Below are positions 62,812 through 64,000 of a DNA stretch of 64,000 nucleotides, piece by piece. Positions within the stretch are counted from its first letter, which is position 1; every line of letters starts with the position of its first letter. The stretch is from JAAYCI01 sp047972265 (GTDB lineage: Bacteria; Bacillota; Clostridia; Oscillospirales; Ruminococcaceae): the NCBI GenBank assembly GCA_047972265.1, contig JBKEAM010000046.1, positions 4,978-68,977 of the forward strand, read 5' to 3'. The position numbers and the translations under genes are program-made. Below the pieces are notes generated by a model. That model had not been told where the DNA came from and made no database searches. It was given only the letters and a program-made list of their open reading frames with translations.

Positions 62812-63537
62812 CTAACGGGCATCCTTGGCCGCACGAACCATGTCTTCTAATTTTTTTGGCAGCTCTTTTTGCTCGGCTCGGTCTAAATCTTTGGTGGGCA
62901 CAGCGGGCAAAATAACAAGGCGTACCTTGCATTTGGTAAGTTTCCAGCCGCTTCCCTCTAAAGCCCTGTAGCTGCCATCTATAGCAACGGGTATAACATC
63001 CACCCCGGCTTTTACGGCAATGCGCACAGCACCGGCCTTAAACTCGTTTAAAGTATCAGATTTAGAGCGTGTCCCCTCGGGGCAAATAATAAGCGAATCT
63101 CCGGCTTTTAAGGTTTCATCCGCTTGCCGCATAGAGGCCACGGCGGCACGGGCATCTTCGCGCTCTACAAATATGCAGCCCAAAAGGCGCATCCATGCGC
63201 TTAAAAAGGGTATTTTGCCCAGTTGGCTTTTGGCCATAAGGGCATGGGGCTTATCTAGGTAGCCAAGCAAAAGGGGAATATCCATGTAGCTTTGGTGGTT
63301 GCTTACAAAAACAACTGTTTTACCCGGCTCGGGCAGGTTTTCTTTGCCCTCTACCGTGACATCTACCTTAATATACCGAAGAAGAAGCCGGCCCCAATGG
63401 CCCACTCTTTTCTCAATTAATTTTTTCCGCTCTTCTGTTTTGCCCTGTTTGCCAAGGCGTATAGCTTTCCATTTTGTGGGCAGGCAAGAGATAAAGTATC
63501 CCACCAGCCAGGTTAGCCAAAAAATTGTTCTTAACAT
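62812..63537 (-). CDS. plsC: 1-acyl-sn-glycerol-3-phosphate acyltransferase
   Basis: This 241-residue protein has one N-terminal membrane helix. Acyltransferase motif I is NHQSYMD, and ICPEGTRSKSDTLNEFKAG is motif III. It transfers an acyl chain to lysophosphatidate at the inner membrane, making phosphatidate. GGAGGAG precedes the ATG. It lies 27 bases before the carboxypeptidase gene and 66 bases after ridA on the same strand. Confidence 0.9.
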   Translation of the reverse strand: MLRTIFWLTWLVGYFISCLPTKWKAIRLGKQGKTEERKKLIEKRVGHWGRLLLRYIKVDVTVEGKENLPEPGKTVVFVSNHQSYMDIPLLLGYLDKPHALMAKSQLGKIPFLSAWMRLLGCIFVEREDARAAVASMRQADETLKAGDSLIICPEGTRSKSDTLNEFKAGAVRIAVKAGVDVIPVAIDGSYRALEGSGWKLTKCKVRLVILPAVPTKDLDRAEQKELPKKLEDMVRAAKDAR

Positions 63538-63603
63538 GCAGGCTCCTCCGCAGCAATAAAATACATCCTGCCGATATTGTAATAATACCAGCAGGAAGAA
63601 AAA

Positions 63604-63975
63604 TTACAGAGCTGCTACACACTCAATTTCTACAACGGCATCTTTGGGCAGGCCGGCCACAGCCACGCAAGCACGTGCGGGGAAGGGGGCGGTAAAGTGA
63701 CGGGCGTATACTTCATTTACAGCGGCAAAATCGGCCATATCTTTTAAAAAGATATTTACCTTAATGACGTTTGCCATTGTAAGGCCCTTTGCCTCTAAAA
63801 TAGCGGCAATGTTTTTTAAAGATTGATCGGCGGCAGAGCCTGCGTCGGCAGGCATGTTGCCGGTGGCGGGGTCTATAGGAAGCTGGCCGGATACAAACAC
63901 AAGGCCTGCGGCTACGGCAGCCTGAGAGTAGGGGCCAATTGCGGCGGGTGCTTTAGAGGTTTCAATAATTTCCAT
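63604..63975 (-). CDS. ridA: RidA-family enamine/imine deaminase
   Basis: This 123-residue Rid protein has PAAIGPYSQAA, FVSGQLPIDP and the catalytic Arg in FPARACVAVAGLPKDAVVEIE. It hydrolyses reactive 2-aminoacrylate made by PLP enzymes to pyruvate and ammonia, as a cytosolic trimer. AAGGAGAA precedes the ATG. It may head the plsC-carboxypeptidase-pncB transcript; its own promoter would lie at or beyond the window edge. Confidence 0.92.
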   Translation of the reverse strand: MEIIETSKAPAAIGPYSQAAVAAGLVFVSGQLPIDPATGNMPADAGSAADQSLKNIAAILEAKGLTMANVIKVNIFLKDMADFAAVNEVYARHFTAPFPARACVAVAGLPKDAVVEIECVAAL

Positions 63976-64000
63976 AATTCATTCTCCTTCTTGTTCAGCC

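Noticed and set aside
1..64000. Mobile elements or CRISPR
   Set aside because: I saw no transposase, integrase, long terminal repeats or spaced direct-repeat array; the short repeats found are regulatory in position.

Overview
The window looks like chromosome of a Gram-positive anaerobe of the class Clostridia, possibly a gut-associated Oscillospirales relative. The basis is the family content: FakA with an Asp23 protein, HAAS/DUF4097 with PadR, LemA with DUF3137, a two-subunit Fe-S fumarase, TraX, and a KDPG aldolase fused to a VOC domain. Shine-Dalgarno sites are strong, GTG and TTG starts are frequent, and intergenic DNA is AT-rich with many clean intrinsic terminators. No insertion sequence, prophage, CRISPR array or rRNA was seen. 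There is one tRNA gene, with anticodon CAT. The genus assignment is inference.

Layout. 1-6.8 kb: an Eis-like acetyltransferase cut by the window edge, a UDP-glucose dehydrogenase homologue that lacks its catalytic Cys, a TetR regulator, and a two-component system broken by four frameshifts. 6.9-19.3 kb: a xylulokinase-like kinase, cysK with an Rrf2/CymR-type regulator, TraX, MarR-DegV behind a consensus promoter that overlaps a 46-bp palindrome, a secreted or anchored cyclophilin, paired DUF606 transporters, fumarase, an ATPase, the tRNA, and LemA/DUF3137. 19.6-29.3 kb: a leftward acid-sugar operon (four-carbon acid-sugar kinase, BNR-repeat protein, Fe-dependent alcohol dehydrogenase, DapA-type lyase, PdxA2, SLC13 permease, VOC protein). 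It is divergent from a PrpR-type regulator with a degenerate AAA+ domain. 29.7-31 kb: CCA-adding enzyme. 31.1-38.3 kb: a second acid-sugar locus (LacI regulator, KDG kinase, KDPG aldolase-VOC fusion, FGGY kinase, HpcH aldolase) with a divergent permease. 38.4-41.8 kb: an orphan HyuA-type protein, an uncharacterised HExxH protein and a PH-like membrane protein.

42-51.6 kb is mostly housekeeping: M42 peptidase, tmk, argH, glcK, secA, fakA and an Asp23 protein. 51.7-56.5 kb: galE, a sugar-1-phosphate nucleotidyltransferase and a NahK-like sugar 1-kinase form a coupled operon resembling the lacto-N-biose/galacto-N-biose route without its phosphorylase; a ROK-type protein is divergent. 56.7-64 kb: an LspA-like protein, a small DUF4870-like membrane protein, PadR with HAAS/DUF4097, then ridA-plsC-dac-pncB.

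The two acid-sugar loci give the window its character. Both feed central metabolism through phosphorylation followed by dehydrogenation or aldol cleavage (expected products DHAP, pyruvate and glyceraldehyde 3-phosphate). They share a VOC-domain family, once free-standing and once fused to KDPG aldolase. The acid-sugar operon at 19.6-29.3 kb with its unusual regulator is the best candidate for an undescribed pathway.
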